This document shows positions 14,022 to 28,323 of a DNA stretch of 64,000 nucleotides, in pieces. The DNA is taken from the NCBI GenBank assembly GCA_948099385.1, contig CANUEZ040000191.1, positions 6,510,001 through 6,574,000 on the forward strand, written 5' to 3'. The position numbers and the translations under genes are program-made. The DNA is from Fasciola hepatica (Eukaryota; Platyhelminthes; Trematoda; Plagiorchiida; Fasciolidae). Position 1 is the stretch's first letter; each line of letters starts with the position of its first letter. A model generated the notes under the pieces. The model worked only from the letters and a program-made list of their open reading frames with translations, was not told the origin of the DNA and searched no databases.

Positions 14022-15296
14022 CAAAATATACACTACATGATATAGCACAATCCCCAAATTGGCTTCGGTTTTCGCATTGGATTTTTACGGTAACAATCAA
14101 ATTTTCGCACACCGATCCAATCCTATGTTCCATCACTTCTCTATTTAAGGGCCTAATTAAAACCAAGGCATTCCCTTATGAACAATCCCCACACAGATTG
14201 CTCATACAATGCAATAGAGCAGTAGCAGAGTGGATTTTTATAATATGATTCTCCATGCAGCTTGAACACTGAACTGACCATTGAAAATGATGGAAGCACT
14301 GTACAGCTGTTTGATCCGCTAAAGGAATCATGAGCATTGCACATGGACAGAGCCCACACGAGGACACGAACAAGGGTTGGGGTGAACGATTGTCACTCGA
14401 ACATCCAAACCACAAGGCTATCCGATATGGGTCTGAACGCTTTGTTCAACATATACAATACATGATATAGCACAATCCCCAAATTGGATTCGGCTTTCGC
14501 TTTCGCTTTGAACGGTAACAACCAAATTCTCGCACACCGATCCAATCCTATGTTCCATCACGTCTCTATTTATGGGCCTAAGTAAAACCAAGGCATTCCC
14601 TTATGAACAATCCCCACACAGATTGCTCATACAATGCAATAGAGCAGTAGCAGAGTAGATTTGTATAATATGATTCTCCATGCAGCTTGAACACTGAACT
14701 GACCATTGAAAATGATGGAAGCACTGTACAGCTGTTTGATCCGCTAAGGGAATCATGAGCATTGCACATGGACGGAGCCCACACGGGGACACGAACAAGG
14801 ATTGGGGTGAACGAATGTCAGTCGAACACCCAAACCACAAGGCTATCTGATATGGGTCTCAACGCTTTGTTCAACATATACAATACATGATATAGCACAA
14901 TCCCCAAATCGGATTCGGCTTTCGCTTTCGCTTTGAACGGTAACAACCAAATTCTCGCACACCGATCCAATCCTATGTTCCATCACTTCTCTATTTATGG
15001 GCCTAAGTAAAACCAAGGCATTCCCTTATGAACAATCCCCACACAGATTGCTCATACAATGCAATAGAGCAGTAGCAGAGTAGATTTGTATAATATGATT
15101 CTCCATGCAGCTTGAACACTGAACTGACCATTGAAAATGATGGAAGCACTGTACAGCTGTTTGATCCGCTAAGGGAATAATGAGCATTGCACATGGACAG
15201 AGCCCACACGGGGACACGAACAAGGGTTGGGGTGAACGATTGTCAGTCGAACACCCAAACCACAAGGCTATCTGATATGGGTCTGAACGCTTTGTT
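14022..15296. repeat. 3-mer unit 1
   Basis: The first copy of the 1,275-bp unit. It differs from later units by cattcccttatg and ggtaacaacc in the second monomer and by cacgtctctat at 14562. Its third monomer (from 15003) carries ggaataatgag. Confidence 0.9.
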
Positions 15297-16571
15297 CAAA
15301 ATATACACTACATGATATAGCACAATCCCCAAATTGGCTTCGGTTTTCGCATTGGATTTTTACGGTAACAATCAAATTTTCGCACACCGATCCAATCCTA
15401 TGTTCCATCACTTCTCTATTTAAGGGCCTAATTAAAACCAAGGCATTCCCTTATGAACAATCCCCACACAGATTGCTCATACAATGCAATAGAGCAGTAG
15501 CAGAGTGGATTTTTATAATATGATTCTCCATGCAGCTTGAACACTGAACTGACCATTGAAAATGATGGAAGCACTGTACAGCTGTTTGATCCGCTAAAGG
15601 AATCATGAGCATTGCACATGGACAGAGCCCACACGAGGACACGAACAAGGGTTGGGGTGAACGATTGTCACTCGAACATCCAAACCACAAGGCTATCCGA
15701 TATGGGTCTGAACGCTTTGTTCAACATATACAATACATGATATAGCACAATCCCCAAATTGGATTCGGCTTTCGCTTTCGCTTTGAACGGTAATAACCAA
15801 ATTCTCGCACACCGATCCAATCCTATGTTCCATCACTTCTCTATTTATGGGCCTAAGTAAAACCAAGGCATTCACTTATGAACAATCCCCACACAGATTG
15901 CTCATACAATGCAATAGAGCAGTAGCAGAGTAGATTTGTATAATATGATTCTCCATGCAGCTTGAACACTGAACTGACCATTGAAAATGATGGAAGCACT
16001 GTACAGCTGTTTGATCCGCTAAGGGAATCATGAGCATTGCACATGGACGGAGCCCACACGGGGACACGAACAAGGATTGGGGTGAACGAATGTCAGTCGA
16101 ACACCCAAACCACAAGGCTATCTGATATGGGTCTCAACGCTTTGTTCAACATATACAATACATGATATAGCACAATCCCCAAATCGGATTCGGCTTTCGC
16201 TTTCGCTTTGAACGGTAACAACCAAATTCTCGCACACCGATCCAATCCTATGTACCATCACTTCTCTATTTATGGGCCTAAGTAAAACCAAGGCATTCCC
16301 TTATGAACAATCCCCACACAGATTGCTCATACAATGCAATAGAGCAGTAGCAGAGTAGATTTGTATAATATGATTCTCCATGCAGCTTGAACACTGAACT
16401 GACCATTGAAAATGATGGAAGCACTGTACAGCTGTTTGATCCGCTAAGGGAATAATGAGCATTGCACATGGACAGAGCCCACACGGGGACACGAACAAGG
16501 GTTGGGGTGAACGATTGTCAGTCGAACACCCAAACCACAAGGCTATCTGATATGGGTCTCAACGCTTTGTT
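15297..16571. repeat. 3-mer unit 2
   Basis: The second copy of the 1,275-bp unit, with ggtaataacc near 15792 and cattcacttatg near 15872. The third monomer (from 16278) again carries ggaataatgag and has a private tgtaccatc near 16253. Confidence 0.9.
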
Positions 16572-17846
16572 CAAAATATACACTACATGATATAGCACAA
16601 TCCCCAAATTGGCTTCGGTTTTCGCATTGGATTTTTACGGTAACAATCAAATTTTCGCACACCGATACAATCCTATGTTCCATCACTTCTCTATTTATGG
16701 GCATAAGTAAAACCAAGGCATTCCCTTATGAACAATCCCCACACAGATTGCTCATACAATGCAATAGAGCAGTAGCAGAGTGGATTTTTATAATATGATT
16801 CTCCATGCAGCTTGAACACTGAACTGACCATTGAAAATGATGGAAGCACTGTACAGCTGTTTGATCCGCTAAAGGAATCATGAGCATTGCACATGGACAG
16901 AGCCCACACGAGGACACGAACAAGGGTTGGGGTGAACGATTGTCACTCGAACATCCAAACCACAAGGCTATCCGATATGGGTCTGAACGCTTTGTTCAAC
17001 ATATACAATTCATGATATAGCACAATCCCCAAATTGGATTCGGCTTTCGCTTTCGCTTTGAACGGTAATAACCAAATTCTCGCACACCGATCCAATCCTA
17101 TGTTCCATCACTTCTCTATTTATGGGCCTAAGTAAAACCAAGGCATTCACTTATGAACAATCCCCACACAGATTGCTCATACAATGCAATAGAGCAGTAG
17201 CAGAGTAGATTTGTATAATATGATTCTCCATGCAGCTTGAACACTGAACTGACCATTGAAAATGATGGAAGCACTGTACAGCTGTTTGATCCGCTAAGGG
17301 AATCATGAGCATTGCACATGGACGGAGCCCACACGGGGACACGAACAAGGATTGGGGTGAACGAATGTCAGTCGAACACCCAAACCACAAGGCTATCTGA
17401 TATGGGTCTCAACGCTTTGTTCAACATATACAATACATGATATAGCACAATCCCCAAATCGGATTCGGCTTTCGCTTTCGCTTTGAACGGTAACAACCAA
17501 ATTCTCGCACACCGATCCAATCCTATGTTCCATCACTTCTCTATTTATGGGCCTAAGTAAAACCAAGGCATTCCCTTATGAACAATCCCCACACAGATTG
17601 CTCATACAATGCAATAGAGCAGTAGCAGAGTAGATTTGTATAATATGATTCTCCATGAAGCTTGAACACTGAACTGACCATTGAAAATGATGGAAGCACT
17701 GTACAGCTGTTTGATCCGCTAAGGGAATCATGAGCATTGCACATGGACAGAGCCCACACTGGCACAGGAACAAGGGTTGGGGTGAACGAATGTCAGTCGA
17801 ACACCCAAACCACAAGGCTATCCGATATGGGTCTCAACGCTTTGTT
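16572..17846. repeat. 3-mer unit 3, with conversion-like patch
   Basis: The third copy of the unit. In its first monomer the stretch from accgatacaatcc (16661) to gggcataag (16699) replaces the usual accgatccaatcc and tttaagggcctaatt of the sister units. The third monomer (from 17553) is a different subtype, with cactggcacagg near 17757, where units 1 and 2 have ggaataatgag plus cacacgggg. Both suggest local sequence replacement after the 3-mer amplified. Confidence 0.88.
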
Positions 17847-18830
17847 CAAAATATACACTACATGATATAGCACAATCCCCAAATTGGCTTCGGTTTTCGC
17901 ATTGGATTTTTACGGTAACAATCAAATTTTCGCACACCGATCCAATCCTATGTTCCATCACTTCTCTATTTAAGGGCCTAATTAAAACCAAGGCATTCCC
18001 TTATGAACAATCCCCACACAGATTGCTCATACAATGCAATAGAGCAGTAGCAGAGTGGATTTTTATAATATGATTCTCCATGCAGCTTGAACACTGAACT
18101 GACCATTGAAAATGATGGAAGCACTGTACAGCTGTTTGATCCGCTAAAGGAATCATGAGCATTGCACATGGACAGAGCCCACACGAGGACACGAACAAGG
18201 GTTGGGGTGAACGATTGTCACTCGAACATCCAAACCACAAGGCTATCCGATATGGGTCTGAACGCTTTGTTCAACATATACAATACATGATATAGCACAA
18301 TCCCCAAATTGGATTCGGCTTTCGCTTTCGCTTTGAACGGTAATAACCAAATTCTCGCACACCGATCCAATCCTATGTTCCATCACTTCTCTATTTATGG
18401 GCCTAAGTAAAACCAAGGCATTCACTTATGAACAATCCCCACACAGATTGCTCATACAATGCAATAGAGCAGTAGCAGAGTAGATTTGTATAATATGATT
18501 CTCCATGCAGCTTGAACACTGAACTGACCATTGAAAATGATGGAAGCACTGTACAGCTGTTTGATCCGCTAAGGGAATCATGAGCATTGCACATGGACGG
18601 AGCCCACACGGGGACACGAACAAGGATTGGGGTGAACGAATGTCAGTCGAACACCCAAACCACAAGGCTATCTGATATGGGTCTCAACGCTTTGTTCAAC
18701 ATATACAATACATGATATAGCACAATCCCCAAATCGGATTCGGCTTTCGCTTTCGCTTTGAACGGTAACAACCAAATTCTCGCACACCGATCCAATCCTA
18801 TGTTCCATCACGTCTCTATTTATGGGCCTA
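17847..18830. repeat. 3-mer unit 4, incomplete
   Basis: The fourth copy keeps the first two monomers of the unit with their diagnostic markers. The array then passes to a monomer of another subtype from 18828, carrying catggtcggag and cactggcacaag with several private changes, so the unit ends early. Confidence 0.85.
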
Positions 18831-21379
18831 AGTAAAACCAAGGCATTCCCTTATGAACAATCCCCACACAGATTGCTCATACAATGCAATAGAGCAGTAG
18901 CAGAGTAGATTTGTATAATATGATTCTCCATGCAGCTTGAACACTGAAGTGACCACTGAAAATGATGGAAGCACTGTACAGCTGTTTGATCCGCTAAGGG
19001 AATATTGAGCATTGCACATGGTCGGAGCCCACACTGGCACAAGAACAATGGTTGGGGTGAACGAATGTCAGTCGAACACCCAAACCACAAGGCTATCCGA
19101 TATGGGTCTGAAGGCTTTGTTCAACATATACAATACATGATATAGCAAAATCCACAAATTGGATTCGGCTTTCGCTTTGGCTTTGAACGGTGACAATCAA
19201 ATTGTCGCACACCGATCCAATCCTATGTTCCATCACTTCTCTATTTATGGGCCTAAGTAAAACCAAGGCATTCCCTTATGAACAATCCCCACACAGATTG
19301 CTCATACAATGCAATAGAGCAGTAGCAGAGTAGATTCGTATAATATGATTCTCCATGCAGCTTGAACACTGAACTGACCATTGAAAATGATGGAAGCACT
19401 GTACAGCTGTTTGATCCGCTAAGGGAATCATGAGCATTGCACATGGACAGAGCCCACACGGGGACACGAACAAGGGTTGGGGTGAACGAATGTCACTCGA
19501 ACATCCAAACCACAAGGCTATCCGATATGGGTCTGAACGCTTTGTTCAACATATACAATACATGATATAGCACAATCCCCAAATTGGATTCGGCTTTCGC
19601 TTTGGCTTTGAACAGTAACAACCAAATTCTCGCACACCGATCCAATCCTATGTTCCATCACTTCTCTATTTATGGGCCTAAGTAAAACCAAGGCATTCCC
19701 TTATGAACAATCCCCACACAGATTGCTCATACAATGCAATAGAGCAGTAGCAGAGTACATTTGTATAATATGATTCTCCATGCAGCTTGAACACTGAACT
19801 GAACATTGAAAATTATGGAAGCACTGTACAGCTGTTTGATCCGCTAAGGGAATCATGAGCATTGCACATGGACAGAGCCCACACGGGGACACGAACAAGG
19901 GTTGGGGTGAACGAATGTCACACGAACACCCAAACCACAAGGCTATCCGATATGGGTCTCAACGCTTTGTTCAACATATACAATACATGATATAGCACAA
20001 TCCCCAAATCGGATTCGGCTTTCGCTTTCGCTTTGAACGGTAACAACCAAATTCTCGCACACCGATCCAATCCTATGTTCCATCACTTCTCTATTTATGG
20101 GCCTAAGTAAAACCAAGGCATTCACTTATGAACAATCCCCACACAGATTGCTCATACAATGCAATAGAGCAGTAGCAGAGTAGATTTGTATAATATGATT
20201 CTCCATGCAGCTTGAACACTGAACTGACCATTGAAAATGATGGAAGCACTGTACAACTGTTTGATCCGCTAAGGGAATCATGAGCATTGCACATGGACAG
20301 AGCCCACACGAGGACACGAACAAGGGTTGGGGTGAACGATTGTCACTCGAACATCCAAACCACAAGGCTATCCGATATGGGTCTGAACGCTTTGTTCAAC
20401 ATATACACTACATGATATAGCACAATCCCCAAATTGGATTCGGCTTTCGCTTTGGCTTTGAACGGTAACAACCAAATTCTCGCACACCGATCCAATCCTA
20501 TGTTCCATCACTTCTCTATTTATGGGCCTAAGTAAAACCAAGGCATTCCCTTATGAACAATCCCCACACAGATTGCTCATACAATGCAATAGAGCAGTAG
20601 CAGAGTAGATTTGTATAATATGATTCTCCATGCAGCTTGAACACTGAACTGACCATTGAAAATGATGGAAGCACTGTACAGCTGTTTGATCCGCTAAGGG
20701 AATCATGAGCATTGCACATGGACAGAGCCCACACGGGGACACGAACAAGGGTTGGGGTGAACGAATGTCACACGAACACCCAAACCACAAGGCTATCCCA
20801 TATGGGTCTCAGCGCTTTGTTCAACATATACAATTCATGATATAGCACAATCCCCAAATTGGGTTCGGCTTTCGCTTTCGCTTTGAACGGTAACAACCAA
20901 ATTCTCGCACACCGATCCAATCCTATGTTCCATCACTTCTCTATTTATGGGCCTAAGTAAAACCAAGGCATTCCCTTATGAACAATCCCCACACAGATTG
21001 CTCATACAATGCAATAGAGCAGTAGCAGAGTAGATTTGTATAATATGATTCTCCATGCAGCTTGAACACTGAACTGACCATTGAATATGAAGGAAGCACT
21101 GTACAGCTGTTTGATCCGCTAAGGGAATCATGAGCATTGCACATGGACAGAGCCCACACGGAGACACGAACAAGGGTTGGGGTGAACGAATGTCACACGA
21201 ACACCCAAAACACAAGGCTATCCGATATGGGTCTGAACGCTTTGTTCAACATATACAATACATGATATAGCACAATCCCCAAATTGGATTCGGCTTTCGC
21301 TTTGGCTTTGAACGGTAACAACCAAATTCTCGCACACCGATCCAATCCTATGTTCCATCACTTCTCTATTTATGGGCCT
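18831..21379. repeat. Mixed monomers between higher-order blocks
   Basis: Six monomers, all in 425-bp register and without an obvious multi-monomer period. The monomer from 18828 is unusually rich in private changes (gaagtgaccactg near 18947, atattgagc near 19003, acaatgg near 19046). Monomers from 19678, 20528 and 20953 share tgtcacacgaacaccc, a marker common farther right in the array. Confidence 0.8.
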
Positions 21380-24300
21380 AAGTAAAACCAAGGCATTCCC
21401 TTATGAACAATCCCCACACAGATTGCTCATACAATGCAATAGAGCAGTAGCAGAGTACATTTGTATAATATGATTCTCCATGCAGCTTGAACACTGAACT
21501 GACCATTGAAAATGATGGAAGCACTGTACAGCTGTTTGATCCGCTAAGGGAATCATGAGCATTGCACATGGACAGAGCCCACACGGGGATACGAACAAGG
21601 GTTGGGGTGAACGAATGTCAGTCGAACACCCAAACCACAAGGCTATCTGATATGGGTCTCAACGCTTTGTTCAACATATTCAATACATGATATAGCACAA
21701 TCCCCAAATTGGATTCGGCTTTCGCTTTCGCTTTGAACGGTAACAACCAAATTCTCGCACACCGATCCAATCCTATGTTCCATCACTTCTCTATTTATGG
21801 GCCTAAGTAAAACCAAGGCATTCCCTTATGAACAATCCCCACACAGATTGCTCATACAATGCAATAGAGCAGTAGCAGAGTACATTTGTATAATATGATT
21901 CTCCATGCAGCTTGAACACTGAACTGACCATTGAAAATGATGGAAGCACTGTACAGCTGTTTGATCCGCTAAGGGAATAATGAGCATTGCACATGGTCGG
22001 AGCCCACACTGGCACAGGAACAAGGGTTGGGGTGAACGAATGTCACTCGAACACCCAAACCACAAGGCTATCCGATATGGGTCTGAACGCTTTGTTCAAA
22101 ATATACACTACATGATATAGCACATTCCCCAAATTGGCTTCGGTTTTCGCATTGGCTTTTTACGGTAACAATCAAATTTTCGCACACCGATCCAATCCTA
22201 TGTTCCATCACTTCTCTATTTATGGGCCTAATTAAAACCAAGGCATTCCCTTATGAACAATCCCCACACAGATTGCTCATACAATGCAATAGAGCAGTAG
22301 CAGAGTAGATTTGTATAATATGATTCTCCATGCAGCTTGAACACTGAACTGACCATTGAAAATGATGGAAGCACTGTACAGCTGTTTGATCCGCTAAAGG
22401 AATCATGAGCATTGCACATGGACAGAGCCCACACGAGGACACGAACAAGGGTTGGGGTGAACGATTGTCACTCGAACATCCAAACCACAAGGCTATCCGA
22501 TATGGGTCTGAACGCTTTGTTCAACATATACACTACATGATATAGCACAATCCCCAAATTGGATTCGGCTTTCGCTTTGGCTTTGAACGGTAACAACCAA
22601 ATTCTCGCACACCGATCCAATCCTATGTTCCATCACTTCTCTATTTATGGGCCTAAGTAAAACCAAGGCATTCCCTTATGAACAATCCCCACACAGATTG
22701 CTCATACAATGCAATAGAGCAGTAGCAGAGTACATTTGTATAATATGATTCTCCATGCAGCTTGAACACTGAACTGACCATTGAAAATGATGGAAGCACT
22801 GTACAGCTGTTTGATCCGCTAAGGGAATCATGAGCATTGCACATGGACAGAGCCCACACGGGGACACGAACAAGGATTGGGGTGAACGAATGTCACACGA
22901 ACACAAAAACCACAAGGCTATCTGTTATGGGTCTGAACGCTTTGTTCAACATATACAATACATGATATAGCACAATCCCCAAATCGGATTCGGCTTTCGC
23001 TTTCGCTTTGAACGGTAACAACCAAATTCTCGCACACCGATCCAATCCTATGTTCCATCACTTCTCTATTTATGGGCCTAATTAAAACCAAGGCATTCCC
23101 TTATGAACAATCCCCACACAGATTGCTCATACAATGCAATAGAGCAGTAGCAGAGTACATTTGTATAATATGATTCTCCATGCAGCTTGAACACTGAACT
23201 GACCATTGAAAATGATGGAAGCACTGTACAGCTGTTTGATCCGCTAAGGGAATCATGAGCATTGCACATGGACAGAGCCCACACGGGGACACGAACAAGG
23301 GTTGGGGTGAACGAATGTCAGTCGAACACCCAAACCACAAGGCTATCCGATATGGGTCTCAACGCTTTGTTCAACATATTCAATACATGATATAGCACAA
23401 TCCCCAAATCGGATTCGGCTTTCGCTTTCGCTTTGAACGGTAACAACCGAATTCTCGCACACCGATCCAATCCTATGTTCCATCACTTCTCTATTTATGG
23501 GCCTAAGTAAAACCAAGGCATTCCCTTATGAACAATCCCCACACAGATTGCTCATACAATGCAATAGAGCAGTAGCAGAGTACATTTGTATAATATGATT
23601 CTCCATGCAGCTTGAACACTGAACTGACCATTGAAAATGATGGAAGCACTGTACAGCTGTTTGATCCGCTAAGGGAATAATGAGCATTGCACATGGTCGG
23701 AGCCCACACTGGCACAGGAACAAGGGTTGGGGTGAACGAATGTCAGTCGAACACCCAAACCACAAGGCTATCTGATATGGGTCTGAACGCTTTGTTCAAA
23801 ATATACACTACATGATATAGCACAATCCCCAAATTGGATTCGGTTTTCGCATTGGCTTTTTACGGTAACAATCAAATTTTCGCACACCGATCCAATCCTA
23901 TGTTCCATCACTTCTCTATTTATGGGCCTAATTAAAACCAAGGCATTCCCTTATGAACAATCCCCACACAGATTGCTCATACAATGCAATAGAGCAGTAG
24001 CAGAGTAGATTTGTATAATATGATTCTCCATGCAGCTTGAACACTGAACTGACCATTGAAAATGATGGAAGCACTGTACAGCTGTTTGATCCGCTAAAGG
24101 AATCATGAGCATTGCACATGGACAGAGCCCACACGAGGACACGAACAAGGGTTGGGGTGAACGATTGTCACTCGAACATCCAAACCACAAGGCTATCCGA
24201 TATGGGTCTGAACGCTTTGTTCAACATATACACTACATGATATAGCACAATCCCCAAATTGGATTCGGCTTTCGCTTTCGCTTTGAACGGTAATAACCAA

Positions 24301-24615
24301 ATTCTCGCACACCGATCCAATCCTATGTTCCATCACTTCTCTATTTATGGGCCTAAGTAAAACCAAGGCATTCCCTTATGAACAATCCCCACACAGATTG
24401 CTCATACAATGCAATAGAGCAGTAGCAGAGTAGATTTGTATAATATGATTCTCCATGCAGCTTGAACACTGAACTGACCATTGAAAATGATGGAAGCACT
24501 GTACAGCTGTTTGATCCGCTAAGGGAATCATGAGCATTGCACATGGACGGAGCCCACACGGGGACACGAACAAGGATTGGGGTGAACGAATGTCACACGA
24601 ACACAAAAACCACAA
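21380..24615. repeat. Higher-order repeat: 4-mer, 1,700 bp, about 1.9 copies
   Basis: A second four-monomer block is repeated at a 1,700-bp step. Its monomer content differs from the 10.6-14.0 kb block. Shared rare markers are caacatattcaatac near 21671 and 23371, catggtcggag with cactggcacagg near 21993 and 23693, ttcaaaatatac near 22096 and 23796, gcattggctttttacgg near 22148 and 23848, and gaacacaaaaacc near 22899 and 24599. Copies differ at ggggatacg near 21588, and the last monomer carries gagtaCattt in the first copy but gagtaGattt and catggacggag in the second. Confidence 0.9.
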
Positions 24616-27023
24616 GGCTATCCGATATGGGTCTGAAGGCTTTGTTCAACATATACAATACATGATATAGCACAATCCCCAAATCGGATTCGGCTTTCGC
24701 TTTCGCTTTGAACGGTAACAACCAAATTCTCGCACACCGATCCAATCCTATGTTCCATCACTTCTCTATTTATGGGCCTAAGTAAAACCAAGGCATTCCC
24801 TTATGAACAATCCCCACACAGATTGCTCATACAATGCAATAGAGCAGTAGCAGAGTAGATTTGTATAATATGATTCTCCATGCAGCTTGAACACTGAACT
24901 GACCATTGAAAATGATGGAAGCACTGTACAGCTGTTTGATCCGCTAAGGGAATCATGAGCATTGCACATGGACAGAGCCCACACGGGGACACGAACAAGG
25001 GTTGGGGTGAACGAATGTCAGTCGAACACCCAAACCACAAGGCTATCACATATGGGTCTCAACGCTTTGTTCAACATATACACTACATGATATAGCACAA
25101 TCCCCAAATTGGATTCGGCTTTCGCTTTCGCTTTGAACGGTAACAACCAAATTCTCGCACACCGATCCAATCCTATGTTCCATCACTTCTCTATTTATGG
25201 GCCTAAGTAAAACCAAGGCATTCCCTTATGAACAATCCCCACACAGATTGCTCATACAATGCAATAGAGCAGTAGCAGAGTAGATTTGTATAATATGATT
25301 CTCCATGCAGCTTGAACACTGAACTGACCATTGAAAATGATGGAAGCACTGTACAGCTGTTTGATCCGCTAAGGGAATCATGAGCATTGCACATGGACAG
25401 AGCCTACACGGGGACACGAACAAGGGTTGGGGTGAACGAATGTCACACGAACACCCAAACCACAAGGCTAACCGATATGGGTCTCAGCGCTTTGTTCAAC
25501 ATATACAATTCATGATATAGCACAATCCCCAAATTGGATTCGGCTTTCGCTTTCGCTTTGAACGGTAACAACCAAATTCTCGCACACCGATCCAATCCTA
25601 TGTTCCATCACTTCTCTGTTTATGGGCCTACGTAAAACCAAGGCATTCCCTTATGAACAATCCCCACACAGATTGCTCATACAATGCAATAGAGCAGTAG
25701 CAGAGTAGATTTGTATAATATGATTCTCCATGCAGCTTGAACACTGAACTGACCATTGAAAATGATGGAAGCACTGTACAGCTGTTTGATCCGCTAAGGG
25801 AATCATGAGCATTGCACATGGACAGAGCCCACACGGGGACACGAACAAGGGTTGGGGTGAACGAATGTCAGTCGAACACCCAAACCACAAGGCTATCCCA
25901 TATGGGTCTCAACGCTTTGTTCAACATATACACTACATGATATAGCACAATCCCCAAATCGGATTCGGCTTTCGCTTTTGCTTTGAACGGTAACAATCAA
26001 ATTCTCGCACACCGATCCAATCCTATGTTCCATCACTTCTCTATTTATGGGCCTAAGTAAAACCAAGGCATTCCCTTATGAACAATCCCCACACAGATTG
26101 CTCATACAATGCAATAGAGCAGTAGCAGAGTAGATTTGTATAATATGATTCTCCATGCAGCTTGAACACTGAACTGACCATTGAAAATGATGGAAGCACT
26201 GTACAGCTGTTTGATCCGCTAAGGGAATCATGAGCATTGCACATGGACAGAGCCCACACGGGGACACGAACAAGGGTTGGGGTGAACGAATGTCAGTCGA
26301 ACACCCAAACCACAAGGCTATCCGATATGGGTCTGAACGCTTTGTTCAACATATACACTACATGATATAGCACAATCCCCAAATCGGATTCGGCTTTCGC
26401 TTTCGCTTTGAACGGTAACAATCAAATTCTCGCACACCGATCCAATCCTATGTTCCATCACTTCTCTATTTATGGGCCTAAGTAAAACCAAGGCATTCCC
26501 TTAAGAACAATCCCCACACCGATTGCTCATACAATGCAATAAAGCAGTAGCAGAGTACATTTGTATAATATGATTCTCCATGCAGCTTGAACACTGAACT
26601 GACCATTGAAAATGATGGAAGCACTGTACAGCTGTTTGATCCGCTAAGGGAATAATGAGCATTGCACATGGACAGAGCCCACACGGGGACACGAACAAGG
26701 GTTGGGGTGAACGAATGTCAGTCGAACACCCAAACCACAAGGCTATCTGATATGGGTCTCAACGCTTTGTTCAACATATACACTACATGATATAGCACAA
26801 TCCCCAAATCGGATTCGGCTTTCGCTTTCGCTTTGAACGGTAACAATCAAATTCTCGCACACCGATCCAATCCTATGTTCCATCACTTCTCTATTTATGG
26901 GCCTAAGTAAAACCAAGGCATTCCCTTAAGAACAATCCCCACACCGATTGCTCATACAATGCAATAAAGCAGTAGCAGAGTACATTTGTATAATATGATT
27001 CTCCATGCAGCTTGAACACTGAA

Positions 27024-27047
27024 GTGCCCATTAAAAATGATGAAAAA
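27024..27047. other. Cluster of six substitutions in one monomer
   Basis: Within 24 bases this monomer differs from essentially every other copy at 27024, 27027, 27033, 27043, 27046 and 27047. Four of the changes produce A, giving gatgaaaaaactg where the consensus has gatggaagcactg. The flanks match the consensus, and the corresponding monomer one 5-mer later (from 29028) lacks the cluster. Confidence 0.9.
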
Positions 27048-28323
27048 ACTGTACAGCTGTTTGATCCGCTAAGGGAATCATGAGCATTGCACATGGACAG
27101 AGCCCACACGGGGACACGAACAAGGGTTGGGGTGAACGAATGTCAGTCGAACACCCAAACCACAAGGCTATCACATATGGGTCTCAACGCTTTGTTCAAC
27201 ATATACACTACATGATATAGCACAATCCCCAAATTGGATTCGGCTTTCGCTTTCGCTTTGAACGGTAACAACCAAATTCTCGCACACCGATCCAATCCTA
27301 TGTTCCATCACTTCTCTATTTATGGGCCTAAGTAAAACCAAGGCATTCCCTTATGAACAATCCCCACACAGATTGCTCATACAATGCAATAGAGCAGTAG
27401 CAGAGTAGATTTGTATAATATGATTCTCCATGCAGCTTGAACACTGAACTGACCATTGAAAATGATGGAAGCACTGTACAGCTGTTTGATCCGCTAAGGG
27501 AATCATGAGCATTGCACATGGACAGAGCCTACACGGGGACACGAACAAGGGTTGGGGTGAACGAATGTCACACGAACACCCAAACCACAAGGCTAACCGA
27601 TATGGGTCTCAGCGCTTTGTTCAACATATACAATTCATGATATAGCACAATCCCCAAATTGGATTCGGCTTTCGCTTTCGCTTTGAACGGTAACAACCAA
27701 ATTCTCGCACACCGATCCAATCCTATGTTCCATCACTTCTCTGTTTATGGGCCTACGTAAAACCAAGGCATTCCCTTATGAACAATCCCCACACAGATTG
27801 CTCATACAATGCAATAGAGCAGTAGCAGAGTACATTTGTATAATATGATTCTCCATGCAGCTTGAACACTGAACTGACCATTGAAAATGATGGAAGCACT
27901 GTACAGCTGTTTGATCCGCTAAGGGAATCATGAGCATTGCACATGGACAGAGCCCACACGGGGACACGAACAAGGGTTGGGGTGAACGAATGTCAGTCGA
28001 ACACCCAAACCACAAGGCTATCCCATATGGGTCTCAACGCTTTGTTCAACATATACACTACATGATATAGCACAATCCCCAAATCGGATTCGGCTTTCGC
28101 TTTTGCTTTGAACGGTAACAATCAAATTCTCGCACACCGATCCAATCCTATGTTCCATCACTTCTCTATTTATGGGCCTAAGTAAAACCAAGGCATTCCC
28201 TTATGAACAATCCCCACACAGATTGCTCATACAATGCAATAGAGCAGTAGCAGAGTAGATTTGTATAATATGATTCTCCATGCAGCTTGAACACTGAACT
28301 GACCATTGAAAATGATGGAAGCA

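Larger units (their letters stand above)
14022..18830. repeat. Higher-order repeat: 3-mer, 1,275 bp, about 3.8 copies
   Basis: A three-monomer unit recurs at a step of 1,275 bp. Its start is marked by ttcaaaatatacactac near 14021, 15296, 16571 and 17846, followed each time by gcattggatttttacgg and then gagtggatttttataat. Slot one carries ctaaaggaatc, acgaggacac and cactcgaacatcc; slot two carries catggacggag and caaggattgggg; slot three varies. Units 2-4 share ggtaataacc and cattcacttatg, which unit 1 lacks, so they are closer to each other than to unit 1. Confidence 0.93.
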
